Origin: Sulfitobacter sp. CW3
GTDB lineage: Bacteria; Pseudomonadota; Alphaproteobacteria; Rhodobacterales; Rhodobacteraceae
Direction: 5' to 3'
Assembly: GCF_019392245.1 (NCBI RefSeq)
Contig: NZ_JAHXRL010000007.1
Location: 62,001-126,000 of the forward strand
Length of the DNA: 64,000 nt
In this document: one piece after another, positions 8,095 through 17,380 of the stretch
How the letters are laid out: the number at the start of each line of letters is the position of its first letter
Numbering within the stretch: the first letter of the stretch is position 1
The notes under the pieces: generated by a model
Database searches by the model: none
What the model was told of the DNA's origin: nothing
What the model saw: only the letters and a program-made list of their open reading frames with translations
Made by a program: the position numbers and the translations under genes

Positions 8095-9160
8095 GGGTCG
8101 TTGCGACGGTTTCCGCTATCTCAGTTTCATCAGTTCTTCTCTAAATGCTTAAGTGGGGGGTCTCCATCCCAGGCACTTTCTGGGTGTGTTGTTTAAGCGG
8201 TCACAAATCGACTTCATATCTCGATTTGAGAGCGCGGCCACGGGCGCATCACGTGGCAGATATCTGCGTGCTCGCTTGTTCAGATTTTCCACTGATCCTT
8301 TCGGCCAAGGAGCCTGTGGATCACAAAACCAAGCCTCTGTTCCGATCTCTGGTTTGAGCTTGCGCCACTCACGGAACTCTAAGCCGCGATCAAAGGTGAT
8401 CGAACGCCGCGCAGGCTGAGGGAGGGGTTCCATCACACCCATCAGCTTGTTGATGAACTGCGTCGAACTACGGTCGTTGTTACGGAACAAGACGGCAAAG
8501 CGGGTCTTGCGCTCGACCAGTGAAGCCACGTTCATCTCGCCTTGAGGGCGTTCAAAGATCATGAGATCACCCTCTCATTCACCAAATGTCTCGCGGGTCT
8601 TCACGTGTTCAGGGCGTTGATGAATGGAGCGTTCTGGCGGAAATACCTGACCTCTGGGTCTTCTGGCATATCGTGGCCTGCGGTTTTTCTGGCTACTGGG
8701 AAGATGCCGCGCCAGTTCCTTGGAACGGCCATGTGGGCCGTAGACATAGGCGTAGATGGTCTCATGGCTCACACGGATCGGTTGGCCTTCGAAATGCAAC
8801 CGACCGGCGATCTGTTCGGGCGACCAACCTTCCTTGAGCTGCTTGATCACGGCCTTACGAAGACTGACAAGGCGCACCAGTTTCCGACGACGGGCGCGTC
8901 TTTGTGTGGCTGTTCGTTGCGCAACAACACCGTAGTACCCGTTCAGGTCCGGCAATTTCTCATCGGTGTAGCCATTGCGTTTGATGTCTCGGTAAACCGT
9001 TGAAACATGCCTGCCGATCTCCGCGGCTATCTCACGCACGGATATCTTCGCTTTCAACATATCTTCAATCGCGCGGCGTTCGCGCAGGCTTAGCTCTGTA
9101 TGCGCCATCTTTCATTCTCGTTGCTTTCCAGCAAGATAGAGAAAATTTCGCAACCCAGTA
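8095..9160 (-). mobile_element. IS30-family insertion sequence (decayed)
   Basis: A single long transposase frame of IS30 type fills the element. Weak inverted repeats are visible around GTTGCGACGGTTTCCG at 8100-8115 and its partner at about 9135-9154, whose minus strand reads GTTGCGAAATTTTCTC. The borders are therefore only approximate. Two stop codons inactivate the transposase. Right of the element an AT-rich stretch of about 90 bases with no gene leads to kdgK. Confidence 0.7.
8116..9108 (-). pseudogene. IS30-family transposase with two nonsense mutations
   Basis: From ATG 9108: an N-terminal HTH_38 (LSLRERRAIEDMLKA, then VREIAAEIGRHVSTVYRDIK), then GWSPEQIAGRL and SHETIYAYVYG, the usual IS30 order. 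Trp in the family motif GEWEGDLM is a TGA here (GE-stop-EGDLM, at about 8572), and the frame then continues through ERKTRFAVLF, the second Asp in ITFDRG and the Glu in KGSVENLN. A second stop (TAA at 8149-8151) replaces Glu in WRTPAEAF, and the frame ends with FREELMKLR at 8116. Both changes are single substitutions without frameshift, so this is a recent but dead copy. Confidence 0.88.
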
Positions 9161-9249
9161 TAGAATGTGCCCCACGCCGAAGTTTAATCCGGATAATCTA
9201 TATTATGTTATATTTAGCTATAGAAAACCGGCTGCCGCAGGCAGCACCT

Positions 9250-10161
9250 TCAGATTGCGTCCAACTCGGCAAATGAAATGATAGCGCCCTTTTGCCGGAT
9301 CACCTTCCCTGCGCATTGCTGGGCCGATTGGATGGCTTTATACGTCGGTAATCCGCGCAGGAGAGATGCGATATATGCCCCGTTAAAGGAATCTCCGGCG
9401 GCTGTCGTATCGATGATCTTGTCGACCGGGGTGACTGGAAAGGCTGTCATGCAGCCTGACTCCAGATGGATGGTATCTGAGGGGCCATTTTTGACCACGA
9501 CATGATTTGCCCCCAGATCAGCATAGCGTTTTGCGCTGTCTTCCGGTGTGGCATCGCCGAATGCAGATGTTTCATCATCAAAGCTTGGCAACACCAGATC
9601 ACACAGGCTGGCGGCCCGCGAAATGACCCTTAGCATTCGGTCTCGGTCGCTCCATAAGTGGGGCCGAATATTAGGGTCGAAAGCCAGAATGCCGCCCAGT
9701 TTTTTGTGCTGCACAAGCCCATCCAGCAAGATTTCAAGATCCTCGGGGGGTAAGATTGCCAGCGATATTCCAGAGAAATAGACGACATCTGCACCGGCCA
9801 CATTGGCCCAAAGCGGCCCCGGCTGGCGCACCATCATTTGCGCCGCAGATGTGTCGCGCCAATAGGTAAAGCTGCGCTCGGCACCGTTGAGGTGGATCGT
9901 GTAGAGCCCCGGACGCCTGTTCGCGATGCGTGGCGTGTCATCGCACCTGATGCCGCCCGACTGAATAAACGTTAGCATCTGATCCGACATCTGGTCGGTG
10001 CCGACGGCGGTGTGAAAGGCAATATCGGTATCGTCGCGCGAATAGGCCCGCGCATACCAAAGCGCGTTAAACACATCGCCGGAAAACCGCTGCCGCCACA
10101 GATCGTCGCCCGCCGAGGACAGTTCGATCATGCATTCCCCGATGCCAAGGATTGATGTCAT
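9250..10161 (-). CDS. kdgK: 2-dehydro-3-deoxygluconokinase
   Basis: PfkB-family sugar kinase, 303 residues. It should phosphorylate 2-keto-3-deoxygluconate (KDG) with ATP to KDPG in the cytoplasm, the common last step of all uronate routes here. The N-terminal GIGECMIEL motif and the C-terminal PfkB signature DTTAAGDSFNGAY, with the catalytic Asp near residue 257, are present. It overlaps the mannonate dehydratase gene by four bases and is the last gene of the dctPQM-uxuA-kdgK operon. The product would need KDPG aldolase, which is not encoded in the window. Confidence 0.9.
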   Translation of the reverse strand: MTSILGIGECMIELSSAGDDLWRQRFSGDVFNALWYARAYSRDDTDIAFHTAVGTDQMSDQMLTFIQSGGIRCDDTPRIANRRPGLYTIHLNGAERSFTYWRDTSAAQMMVRQPGPLWANVAGADVVYFSGISLAILPPEDLEILLDGLVQHKKLGGILAFDPNIRPHLWSDRDRMLRVISRAASLCDLVLPSFDDETSAFGDATPEDSAKRYADLGANHVVVKNGPSDTIHLESGCMTAFPVTPVDKIIDTTAAGDSFNGAYIASLLRGLPTYKAIQSAQQCAGKVIRQKGAIISFAELDAI

Positions 10162-11348
10162 TGCAAATGTTCCCCGATTTTAGTCGTATTACTATGGTGC
10201 AACAGCGCGGCCATTGCACCTCTGAGTTCGGCCAACCCCTTGAGGCGGCCGATATAGGAATAGCCCGGATTGGTTTTCTGGTTCTGCTCGAAGGCGAGCA
10301 GATGACCATGATCGGGGCGCATGGGTATGCTGCGATCGGGATCGGCGGCTTCGGCCTGTAACAGGCCGGATAGGACGGCAATCATATCCGTGCTGCCGCC
10401 AAGGGCCGCGGCCTCGTAAAAGCTGCCGTCGTGTTCCCGTTGGACATTGCGCAAATGGGCGAAATGGACATCTGCGCCAAATCTGCGCGTCATTGCAGGC
10501 AGGTCATTGTCCGCGCGTGCCCCCAGCGAGCCAGTGCAGAAGGTCAGACCATTTGCAGGGCTTGGCTGTGCCGCCAGCAGGAATTCCAGATCATCCGCCG
10601 TAGAGACGCAGCGCGGCAAACCAAAAAGCGGGAACGGCGGGTCATCGGGATGGATCGCCAGACGTACACCCAGTGTCTCGGCTTCGGGCACAACAATCTT
10701 GAGGAACGCGGCGAGGTTTGCTTGGAGGTCAGCATGCGACAGGGCAGAGAAACTCTCGATTCCCGCCATCAGATCGGCGCGGGAAAAGCCTTTCGCACTG
10801 CCCGGCAGACCTGCGATAATGTTGCTCTCCAACGCGTCAATTTGCGTCGCTGTCATATCACGCCACCTCATCTGCGCCGCAGTCAGCAGGTCGGGCGCGT
10901 GATCGGCCTTGGCATTGGGGCGTTCCAGAATATGGACGTCGAACACGACAAAATCGACCATATCGAAGCGCAGGGCCTGCCCCTGCCCTTGTAATTCATA
11001 CGCAAGGTCAGTGCGGGTCCAGTCCAGCAAGGGCATAAAATTATAGCAGATGGTCTTTACCCCCGCCCGTGCCAGATTGCGCAGGGTCTCGACCCATGCT
11101 GCGATCTCGGCCTGTGCGCCGCTGCCCTTCAGCTTGATCGCGTCTGCCATCCAGATCGACTCGCAGACCTCCCATGTCAAATCTGCGGCTTCGATCAGGG
11201 ACTTATGCGCCTCGATGTCCCTAAGCGGCCAGACTTCGCCGGGCGCGAAATCATGCAAAGCTGTGACAATGCCCGTGGCCCCTGCTTCGCGGATATGAGT
11301 AAGGGTGACCGGGTCCGCCGGGCCAAACCAACGCCAGGTTTCTCTCAT
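10158..11348 (-). CDS. uxuA: Mannonate dehydratase
   Basis: TIM-barrel enzyme of 396 residues that converts D-mannonate to KDG and water in glucuronate breakdown. The family start RETWRWFGPADPV, the CYNFMPLLDWTRTDL segment and the metal/substrate region HPDDPPFPLFGLPR, later CTGSLGARADND and MRPDHGH, are all as in UxuA. ATG 11348 follows the TRAP permease gene by 40 bases. Coupled to kdgK by a four-base overlap, so dehydration and phosphorylation are co-produced with the TRAP uptake system. Confidence 0.95.
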   Translation of the reverse strand: MRETWRWFGPADPVTLTHIREAGATGIVTALHDFAPGEVWPLRDIEAHKSLIEAADLTWEVCESIWMADAIKLKGSGAQAEIAAWVETLRNLARAGVKTICYNFMPLLDWTRTDLAYELQGQGQALRFDMVDFVVFDVHILERPNAKADHAPDLLTAAQMRWRDMTATQIDALESNIIAGLPGSAKGFSRADLMAGIESFSALSHADLQANLAAFLKIVVPEAETLGVRLAIHPDDPPFPLFGLPRCVSTADDLEFLLAAQPSPANGLTFCTGSLGARADNDLPAMTRRFGADVHFAHLRNVQREHDGSFYEAAALGGSTDMIAVLSGLLQAEAADPDRSIPMRPDHGHLLAFEQNQKTNPGYSYIGRLKGLAELRGAMAALLHHSNTTKIGEHLQ

Positions 11349-11388
11349 GGCTTGTTCCTATTCAAACGGCTGATGGCGCATTGCCAAA

Positions 11389-12699
11389 TCATTGAAATGT
11401 CATTGGCATAAGTTTGCGCGGCAACCACAGTGCGATTTCCGGAAACAGAATGACCAGCATCAAAATTACCAGCATCGGAGCAAGGATAATGCACACGTCT
11501 TTGAGAACTTTGACGACATTCATTCCTCCGATTGAGGCCGATATTAACAGACACAAACCATAAGGGGGTGTGACCAACCCAAAGGCAAGCGAGATGATCC
11601 CGATTATCGCAAAGGCCACCGGATCAATGCCCGCTGCTTTTGCCACGGGCAACAAGACGGTGCCAAGGATGATAATCGTGGGGATGGCATCAATGAACAG
11701 GCCGAAAAACAGGAACAGCGCCGCAATGATGAGCGAGGTGCCAATGACGCCTAATTCCTGTGCGGTCAGCACATCGACGATCAGGCGGGGGACATTGTAA
11801 AAGGCCAACATCCAGCCGAAAGCCGATGCAGTGCCGATTGCAAACAGCGAGATCGACGCAAATCGGCCCGTGTCATAGAAGATGCTGCCCAGATCGCGAA
11901 CCGACACCGTGCGATAGACGAAAACACCGAGGATCAGTGCGTAACCGGCTGCAATAATCGCGCTTTCGGTCGGGGTGACGATGCCGCCAACGATACCGCC
12001 AATCACAAGGACAGGCGTCAGCATCGCCAGTGCCGCCCCTTTAAATGCGGCCCAGAATTGCGCAAATGTCGGGCGCATGGTGACGGGGTAGTCGTATACT
12101 TTTGCATAGCCATAGACCGTTGCCATCAGCGCAAAACCGATCAGCAGGCCGGGAATAGCACCCGCAAGGAATAGCGCGCCCACCGACACTTGCATCACGC
12201 CGCCCCAGACCACCATCAGAATGCTGGGCGGGATAATGACGCCCATAACGGACGAACACGCCGTTATCGCGATGGCGAACCGGGTATCATACCCTTCTTT
12301 GACCATCGCGGGGATCAGGATTTTACCGCAGCCTGCAGCGTCCGCTGTGGACGACCCGGAAATGCCGGCAAACAGCATGGACACAGCGACGTTCACATGA
12401 CCAAGCCCGCCCGGCAACCAGCCCGTCAGAACCCGCGCGAAATCAATCAGCTTTTGCGTGATCAGCCCCGAGTTCATCAGATTTGCAGCCAGCAAAAAGA
12501 ACGGCACGGCAAGCAGGATAAACGAATTATAGGACTGGAACATCCGGTCGATAATGATGAACGGCGTCAGCCGTAGATCGAGCATTACAATCGGGATCGT
12601 CGCGATACCAAGGGCGAAAGCAACCGGCACCCGCAGCGCCACAAGCAGGATGAACCCGCCCACAAGGATAAGACAGGCAAGGCCCGTTGATACGATCAT
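11389..12699 (-). CDS. TRAP transporter large permease 1 (DctM)
   Basis: Membrane protein of about 436 residues with a dozen or so hydrophobic segments, the ion-coupled transport subunit of a TRAP system. Family segments include FFLLAANLMNSG, GISGSSTADAAG, IPPSILMVVWG and GLVTPPYGLCLL. I chose the ATG at 12699, which overlaps the small-permease stop by four bases; the same frame extends upstream but only within the DctQ gene. The operon also holds uxuA and kdgK, so the cargo is probably a uronate or a sugar acid derived from it. Confidence 0.92.
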   Translation of the reverse strand: MIVSTGLACLILVGGFILLVALRVPVAFALGIATIPIVMLDLRLTPFIIIDRMFQSYNSFILLAVPFFLLAANLMNSGLITQKLIDFARVLTGWLPGGLGHVNVAVSMLFAGISGSSTADAAGCGKILIPAMVKEGYDTRFAIAITACSSVMGVIIPPSILMVVWGGVMQVSVGALFLAGAIPGLLIGFALMATVYGYAKVYDYPVTMRPTFAQFWAAFKGAALAMLTPVLVIGGIVGGIVTPTESAIIAAGYALILGVFVYRTVSVRDLGSIFYDTGRFASISLFAIGTASAFGWMLAFYNVPRLIVDVLTAQELGVIGTSLIIAALFLFFGLFIDAIPTIIILGTVLLPVAKAAGIDPVAFAIIGIISLAFGLVTPPYGLCLLISASIGGMNVVKVLKDVCIILAPMLVILMLVILFPEIALWLPRKLMPMTFQ

Positions 12700-13205
12700 G
12701 ACATGGCCTGCCCATTTGTGCGGTAAACCGCAAATGCTTCGAACAACCGATAAAGCGCGAACACGGCCCAGAGCGTGCCAGCAATCGGAACAGAAATATG
12801 CGTGATCATCAGATTTGCGCGCATCATGACCGAATTCTGCTTTCCGCCAAACTCGGCATAGTCGATGCCGTACCATGCAAAAAGGATCGCAAAGAGCGCG
12901 ACAAGCGTCAGCACCAGCGCCTTTTGCAAGAATAGCAACAGGGGGCTTTTTGCATCGGCAATGACTTGAACGTCGAAATGGGTCCCCTCCCAGACGGCCA
13001 GCGTCGAGCCGAGCATAACCACCCAGACAAAGATGAACGTCGCCAGTTCCTCGGTCCACAGATAGACAGGGATAATGCCGGTATAGCGGGCGACAACCTG
13101 CATTCCGACAGGAATGGCCAGCGAGATCATCAGCGCCCCGATGATAAATCGTATCGCAGAGGCGAGAAGTTCCAGACCACGCAGGATCATGTGCTTACCG
13201 ATCAA
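12696..13205 (-). CDS. TRAP transporter small permease 1 (DctQ)
   Basis: 169 residues with four predicted membrane segments. The conserved DctQ motif TEELATFIFVWVVMLGSTLAV is present around residues 50-70. It pairs with the large permease that follows with a four-base overlap. A strong hairpin at 13227-13255 separates it from the upstream binding-protein gene, which probably lowers membrane-subunit output relative to the binding protein. Confidence 0.9.
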   Translation of the reverse strand: MIGKHMILRGLELLASAIRFIIGALMISLAIPVGMQVVARYTGIIPVYLWTEELATFIFVWVVMLGSTLAVWEGTHFDVQVIADAKSPLLLFLQKALVLTLVALFAILFAWYGIDYAEFGGKQNSVMMRANLMITHISVPIAGTLWAVFALYRLFEAFAVYRTNGQAMS

Positions 13206-13226
13206 CTAAGGGTGAAAAGAGGGAAA

Positions 13227-13255
13227 GCCCCCACAAGTATGAAACCTGTGGGGGC
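13227..13255 (-). terminator. Hairpin between dctP1 and dctQ1 (partial terminator or mRNA stabiliser)
   Basis: Perfect nine-base stem GCCCCCACA / TGTGGGGGC with an 11-base loop. On the minus strand it is followed by a pyrimidine-rich stretch with TTT but no long T-run. It sits inside the operon, so full termination is unlikely; attenuation or 3'-end protection of the dctP message is a better guess. Confidence 0.65.
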
Positions 13256-13265
13256 AGCTTTGGTC

Positions 13266-14258
13266 TTACTTGGTGCGGATCGCTGCCAGCAGATCGGTTG
13301 CACCAATCTCGGCGGCATAGGCGTCCTGAACCGGTACAACCATTTCCAGCATCTTGTCGCGGCCCTCGAACTCGGACACTTTCAACTGACCGGCATCCAC
13401 CATTTCTTGAAGCTTCACACCGTCTTCACGCGATTCCAACTCACGCCCGAATGCGCCCGCCTCTGCACCCGCCTTAAGGACCGCAGCCTGAAGATCGGAC
13501 GGCAGACCGTTGAAGGTTTTGCCGCTCATCACGATGGGGCGTACCGTGATCGTGTGACGGGTCAACGACAGGTTCGGCGCGACTTCATAGAACTTGAGGT
13601 TCTGGATGCTTGCCGCTTCATTCTCAAAACCTGCGATGACGCCGGTCTGGATCGCATTATAGACTTCGTTGTATGCAATCGCAGAAGGTGCCGCAGTCAA
13701 CGCCGAGAAAATCTGCGCTTGAATGGGCGCGCCCATGACCCGCATCTTGTGGCCCGCAAGGTCATCAAAATTCACAAGAGGGTTTTTGGACAACAGGTTG
13801 CGTGTGCCGCCACCCGTGTAGCCGATGATCTTGATGCTGGCTTTCTCAAGCAGTTCATCCTCAAGCGGCTTTAGGACATCGCTGGACAGAACCGCGTTCC
13901 AATGATCCAGATCGCGGAACAGGAACGGCATGTCCATCAGCGGAATTGAGGGCGCGAATTTGGCCATGTTGGAAGGCGCAAGGATCGTATAGTCAATCGC
14001 AACACCTTGGTTAAGGAAGGTGACGTAATCGCTTTCAACGCCCAGTTCGCCGTTCAGGCGAAGGTCGAACGTGACGTCGCCGTCATAGTTCGCGGCGACC
14101 AGTTCCTCGAATTTGCGCATGGTTTTTGTAAAGGCGTGTTCCTCGTCGAACATGCTTGCGCCGCGTAGGGTCGTCTCTGCCTGCGCCGCAGTCATCGTGA
14201 GCGTCGCGGCGATGGCCGCACCAGATACAATTGCAGCGGTCTTGGTGAAAAATGACAT
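13266..14258 (-). CDS. TRAP transporter solute-binding protein 1 (DctP)
   Basis: Periplasmic binding protein of 330 residues. The signal peptide is clear (MSFFTKTAAIVSGAAIAATLTMTAAQA). The DctP core shows MPFLFRDLDHWNAVL, then KMRVMGAPIQAQIF and AYNEVYNAIQTGVIAGFENE, with the arginine that clamps ligand carboxylates probably the one in KMRVM. First gene of the dctPQM-uxuA-kdgK operon. The 156-base upstream gap carries three phased TTGTAA hexamers. Cargo is likely a hexuronate or aldonate, judged from the operon only. Confidence 0.92.
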   Translation of the reverse strand: MSFFTKTAAIVSGAAIAATLTMTAAQAETTLRGASMFDEEHAFTKTMRKFEELVAANYDGDVTFDLRLNGELGVESDYVTFLNQGVAIDYTILAPSNMAKFAPSIPLMDMPFLFRDLDHWNAVLSSDVLKPLEDELLEKASIKIIGYTGGGTRNLLSKNPLVNFDDLAGHKMRVMGAPIQAQIFSALTAAPSAIAYNEVYNAIQTGVIAGFENEAASIQNLKFYEVAPNLSLTRHTITVRPIVMSGKTFNGLPSDLQAAVLKAGAEAGAFGRELESREDGVKLQEMVDAGQLKVSEFEGRDKMLEMVVPVQDAYAAEIGATDLLAAIRTK

Positions 14259-14338
14259 GGTAGTCCTCCCTTATGTGTGGCCTGAGCAGATACTTGGTCT
14301 GCCCAGATTCTCCCTAGGAAGGAATATGTCGTTTATAT

Positions 14339-14374
14339 TTGTAATACGTCAAGCGTATTTGTAATAATTTGTAA
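14339..14374 (-). promoter_or_regulatory. Triple TTACAA direct repeat before the dctP1 operon
   Basis: On the plus strand TTGTAA occurs at 14339, 14359 and 14369, that is at intervals of 20 and 10 bases, all on one DNA face. On the operon strand this reads TTACAAATTATTACAA and, one turn further, another TTACAA. The same arrangement occurs before the other uronate operons (16895, 16983, 21857, 32914). It lies 81-116 bases before the dctP1 start. Candidate binding site of the GntR-family regulator at 17381. Confidence 0.55.
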
Positions 14375-14414
14375 TACAGTCTGTTAACAATAGCTTACCC
14401 GCGGCTTATTCACC

Positions 14415-15920
14415 TCAAACGGTCGGCAGCAATGCTGCGGGCAAGTCCTGATAGCAAACCGGACGCAGAAAACGGCGGATCGCCATCGTTCCGACGGACG
14501 TCGCACCAAAGTTTGTGGACGCCGGATAGGGGCCGCCATGGACCATCGCGCTGCTCACCTCGACCCCTGTCGGGTATCCATTGGCAAGGATGCGGCCCGC
14601 TTTGCGCTCTAGGATCGGCATGAGGGATTTCGCGGCATCGGTATCGTCGGCGTCCAGTTGCAACGTGCAGGTCAGCTGCCCCTCAAGGCCCCGCGCAACC
14701 GTTCGCATTTCGTCCATGTCAGCGACACGCACGATAATACCAAGCGGGCCGAAAACCTCGTGTGCCAAGGCATCACTGGAAAGCCATTGCGAGCCAGTTG
14801 TCTCGAAAACGCTCGGGGTGACACTGCGTTTGTCTGTCCGCTTGGTTGTGACAAGTGTTGTGGTGCCCTTGGTTGCAGAAACACGGTCGCGCCCGTCAAA
14901 ATAGGCGTCCGCAATGCCTGTCGTCAGGGTCGTTTGTGCCGGCCCTTGTTGCAATGCCTCAACCGCCGCGTCGCGGAATGTATCAGCGGACGGGCCGTCA
15001 AGCACCACGACCACACCGGGGTTCGTGCAAAACTGCCCTGCCCCCATCATCAAGGATGCGGCCCAGCCTTTGCCGATGCCCGCGCCACGTGCAGCAACCG
15101 CCGCCGGCAGCAAAAATACCGGATTGATCGAACCAAGCTCGCCGAAAAAGGGAATAGGCTCTGGCCGTTGGGCACACAGATCGAACAGCGCACGACCGCC
15201 GCGCAACGAGCCCGTAAAGCCAACCGCCTTGATCAACGGATGTTGGACCAGCGCCTGCCCAACCTCTAACCCGCCGCCCTGAATAAGGGAAAAGACACCG
15301 GCATCAATTCCGCAAGACGTAATGGCCGCATTGATAGCAACGGCAACAATTTCAGCCGTGCCGGGATGGGCGTGGTGGCCCCTGACAACAACCGGACATC
15401 CCGCCGCCAGAGCAGAGGCCGTGTCACCGCCAGCAGTTGAAAAGGCGAGCGGAAAGTTTGACGCGCCGAACACGGCGACAGGCCCGATAGGTCGCTGGAT
15501 CATCCGCAAATCGGAACGCGGAAGCGGCGCCCGATCGGGGAGCGCTGCGTCATGACGCGCATCAAGATACGCGCCGTCGAGGATATGCGCCGCAAACATA
15601 CGCAACTGGCCGGATGTGCGGCCCGTCTCGCCGCGCAGGCGTGCATCTGGCAGGCCGGTTTCGTGACTGCCAATCTCGGCCAGCGCATCGATACGGGCGT
15701 CGATTTCATCTGCAATGGCATTCAGGAACGCGGCGCGTTCTTTTGATGTCGTAGCACTATAAGACAGGAACGCATCTTCGGCGGCGCGCGCTGCGCGGTT
15801 CACCAAATCGACGGTGCCCGCTGCAAAATCATGCGCTGGCCCTTGCGCCGGATCAGACGAAAATTGATCGGCAGAGCCAACCCACTCACCCGCGATGAGA
15901 TGTTTTCCGATAAGTTCCAT
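14415..15920 (-). CDS. NADP-dependent aldehyde dehydrogenase, 2-oxoglutarate-semialdehyde type
   Basis: 501 residues, matching the length of ketoglutarate-semialdehyde (2,5-dioxopentanoate) dehydrogenases. The family features are RPIGPVAVFGASNFPLAFS near the cofactor site, the glutamate in FFGELGSINPVF and the catalytic cysteine in GAGQFCTNPG. These enzymes end the non-phosphorylating oxidative breakdown of pentonates and of glucarate/galactarate by making 2-oxoglutarate. It follows the SDR gene on the same strand with a 72-base gap and probably shares its promoter. An alternative role as a broad hydroxy-aldehyde dehydrogenase is possible. Confidence 0.82.
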   Translation of the reverse strand: MELIGKHLIAGEWVGSADQFSSDPAQGPAHDFAAGTVDLVNRAARAAEDAFLSYSATTSKERAAFLNAIADEIDARIDALAEIGSHETGLPDARLRGETGRTSGQLRMFAAHILDGAYLDARHDAALPDRAPLPRSDLRMIQRPIGPVAVFGASNFPLAFSTAGGDTASALAAGCPVVVRGHHAHPGTAEIVAVAINAAITSCGIDAGVFSLIQGGGLEVGQALVQHPLIKAVGFTGSLRGGRALFDLCAQRPEPIPFFGELGSINPVFLLPAAVAARGAGIGKGWAASLMMGAGQFCTNPGVVVVLDGPSADTFRDAAVEALQQGPAQTTLTTGIADAYFDGRDRVSATKGTTTLVTTKRTDKRSVTPSVFETTGSQWLSSDALAHEVFGPLGIIVRVADMDEMRTVARGLEGQLTCTLQLDADDTDAAKSLMPILERKAGRILANGYPTGVEVSSAMVHGGPYPASTNFGATSVGTMAIRRFLRPVCYQDLPAALLPTV

Positions 15921-15992
15921 AGTGCGTTTCCTCAGGGTCAGGTCAAGGTAACGGGCGCCGGCGGATCGTCCGCAAGCGCCCGAAGACTGTGT

Positions 15993-16739
15993 TTACGAGA
16001 ACAGCATGCCGCCGTTGATGTCGACATTTGCACCCGTGATGAACGCAGCATCATCAGAGGCAAGGAACACTGCCAGTTTGGCCACTTCCTCGGATGTACC
16101 TTCACGCTTGAGCGGCGAGACATTCGCCACATGTGTGCGCACTTCGGGCTTGGTAAAGATGTTGTGGAAATCCGTGTCGATCATGCCGGGGCAAAGGGAG
16201 TTGACGCGAATTTTCGGGCCCAGCTCTTTTGCCAGACCGCGGGTGAGCGTCATCAATGCGCCTTTGGATGCGCCGTAAGCAGACGCGCCTGGACCGCCGC
16301 CATCACGGCCCGCTTGCGATGCCAGACCTACAATCGATGAGCCGTCGTTCATGTGCGGAAGGCATTCGCGGACCATCAAAACAAAAGAGGTGAGGTTAAC
16401 GTCCATAACCGCCTGCCAGTGATCCAGCGTCATATCCGCCATCGTGACACGCGCCAGCAAACCACCGGTCACGTGGATCAAGCTGTCGACCTGCCCGAAT
16501 TCTTCAACGGTTTTGCTGACCAGCGCGGCGACGTCCGCCTCTTTGGTCATGTCCCCTTGCAGTGCAAATGCGTTGCCGCCCGCCGCCTTGATCTCGGCTA
16601 CGGCGCTATCAGCGCCCTCGGAGCTCGCCATATAGTTAATAGCTACATTTGCGCCCCGCGCAGCGAGTTCTAGCACACACGCGCGCCCGATATCGCGGCC
16701 ACCGCCTGTTACGATTGCGGTTTTTCCTTTAAGGTCCAT
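15993..16739 (-). CDS. SDR-family oxidoreductase, candidate uronate-derived keto sugar reductase
   Basis: 248 residues with a Rossmann nucleotide site (TGGGRDIGRA near residue 10) and the catalytic YGASK motif (SAYGASKGALM). ATG 16739 has AGGAGA seven bases upstream, so I preferred it to a longer frame start. It is divergent from kdgF across a 287-base region with two TTACAA-type sites. In alginate- and pectin-using bacteria an SDR reduces the open-chain keto product of KdgF (DEH) to KDG; that role is inferred from position only. It is not closely similar to the KduD at 27726. Confidence 0.75.
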   Translation of the reverse strand: MDLKGKTAIVTGGGRDIGRACVLELAARGANVAINYMASSEGADSAVAEIKAAGGNAFALQGDMTKEADVAALVSKTVEEFGQVDSLIHVTGGLLARVTMADMTLDHWQAVMDVNLTSFVLMVRECLPHMNDGSSIVGLASQAGRDGGGPGASAYGASKGALMTLTRGLAKELGPKIRVNSLCPGMIDTDFHNIFTKPEVRTHVANVSPLKREGTSEEVAKLAVFLASDDAAFITGANVDINGGMLFS

Positions 16740-16894
16740 GATCGTCTCCTGAAAATATATGTCTTTGACGAAGCCTGACAAAGAGGCCGGTCCACCAGTT
16801 TCTTCAACGCAGAAAAACGTATGGGAGCTGTCGTTCGCGCCCAAACTCCTGCGTTACCCTTCTACCTCCTTATGATAAACGCCACGCCGGAACA

Positions 16895-16910
16895 ATACAA
16901 ATTATTACAA
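16895..16910 (+). promoter_or_regulatory. TTACAA-type operator half A between SDR and kdgF
   Basis: ATACAAATTATTACAA: an ATACAA and a TTACAA spaced exactly 10 bases, identical at 15 of 16 positions to TTACAAATTATTACAA before dctP1. It lies in the divergent region 156 bases before the SDR start and 117 bases before kdgF. Confidence 0.5.
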
Positions 16911-16982
16911 ATTAAAATACGGCCAAAACGTAGATTTAGTCCGCTCATGCGAGTCAAACTGATTGACACATCAAAGGAATGG

Positions 16983-16998
16983 TTACAAATTGTTACAT
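16983..16998 (+). promoter_or_regulatory. TTACAA-type operator half B before kdgF
   Basis: TTACAAATTGTTACAT, again two hexamers 10 bases apart, 28 bases before the kdgF start, so probably overlapping its promoter. A TTGACA at 16962 upstream is a possible -35 element. Confidence 0.5.
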
Positions 16999-17026
16999 CT
17001 TGATCAACGTCAAAAGGGTTTCTCAA

Positions 17027-17374
17027 ATGGGCACGACTACCGATACAGCACAAGGCTGGATGGTTTCCGGACCGGGCGCAAAGCGCCGTATTCTGTGTCA
17101 GGACAAAGCCCTGATGATGGTGGAGTTCATGTTTGAAGAACAAGGCGTCGGCGCGCCACACTCCCACCCGCATGTTCAGACCACATTTGTCTCTGCCGGC
17201 CAGTTCGAATTTACGGTTGGCGGCGAAACTCAAATCCTGAACACTGGCGACGCGCTGATCATTCCATCAAATGTAGAACATTCATGTGTCTGCCTGAAAG
17301 AAGGTAGCCTGCTTGATAGCTTTGCACCGCGGCGCGATGATTTTATGGAAGCGCACGGACTGCCGCTGGACTGA
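17027..17374 (+). CDS. kdgF: Cupin protein, KdgF-type unsaturated uronate ring-opening enzyme
   Basis: Single-domain cupin of 115 residues. Metal ligands are visible at His45, His47 and His49 (PHSHPHVQ), with Gln51 and His85 (SNVEHS). KdgF converts unsaturated galacturonate or mannuronate monomers from pectin or alginate into the linear keto form, the substrate of KduI or DEH reductase. The size, the HSHPH-Q motif and its place in a cluster with kduI, kduD and kdgK support this; a generic cupin cannot be excluded. ATG 17027 was chosen because the protein starts there in the family; the upstream sequence is AT-rich non-coding. Confidence 0.75.
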   Translation: MGTTTDTAQGWMVSGPGAKRRILCQDKALMMVEFMFEEQGVGAPHSHPHVQTTFVSAGQFEFTVGGETQILNTGDALIIPSNVEHSCVCLKEGSLLDSFAPRRDDFMEAHGLPLD

Positions 17375-17380
17375 TCCCGG

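Noticed and set aside
4281..9108. Stop-codon reassignment as an explanation for the many in-frame stops
   Set aside because: TAA, TAG and TGA all occur as normal terminators in the intact genes around, and the in-frame stops are confined to mobile DNA. Decay is the simple explanation.
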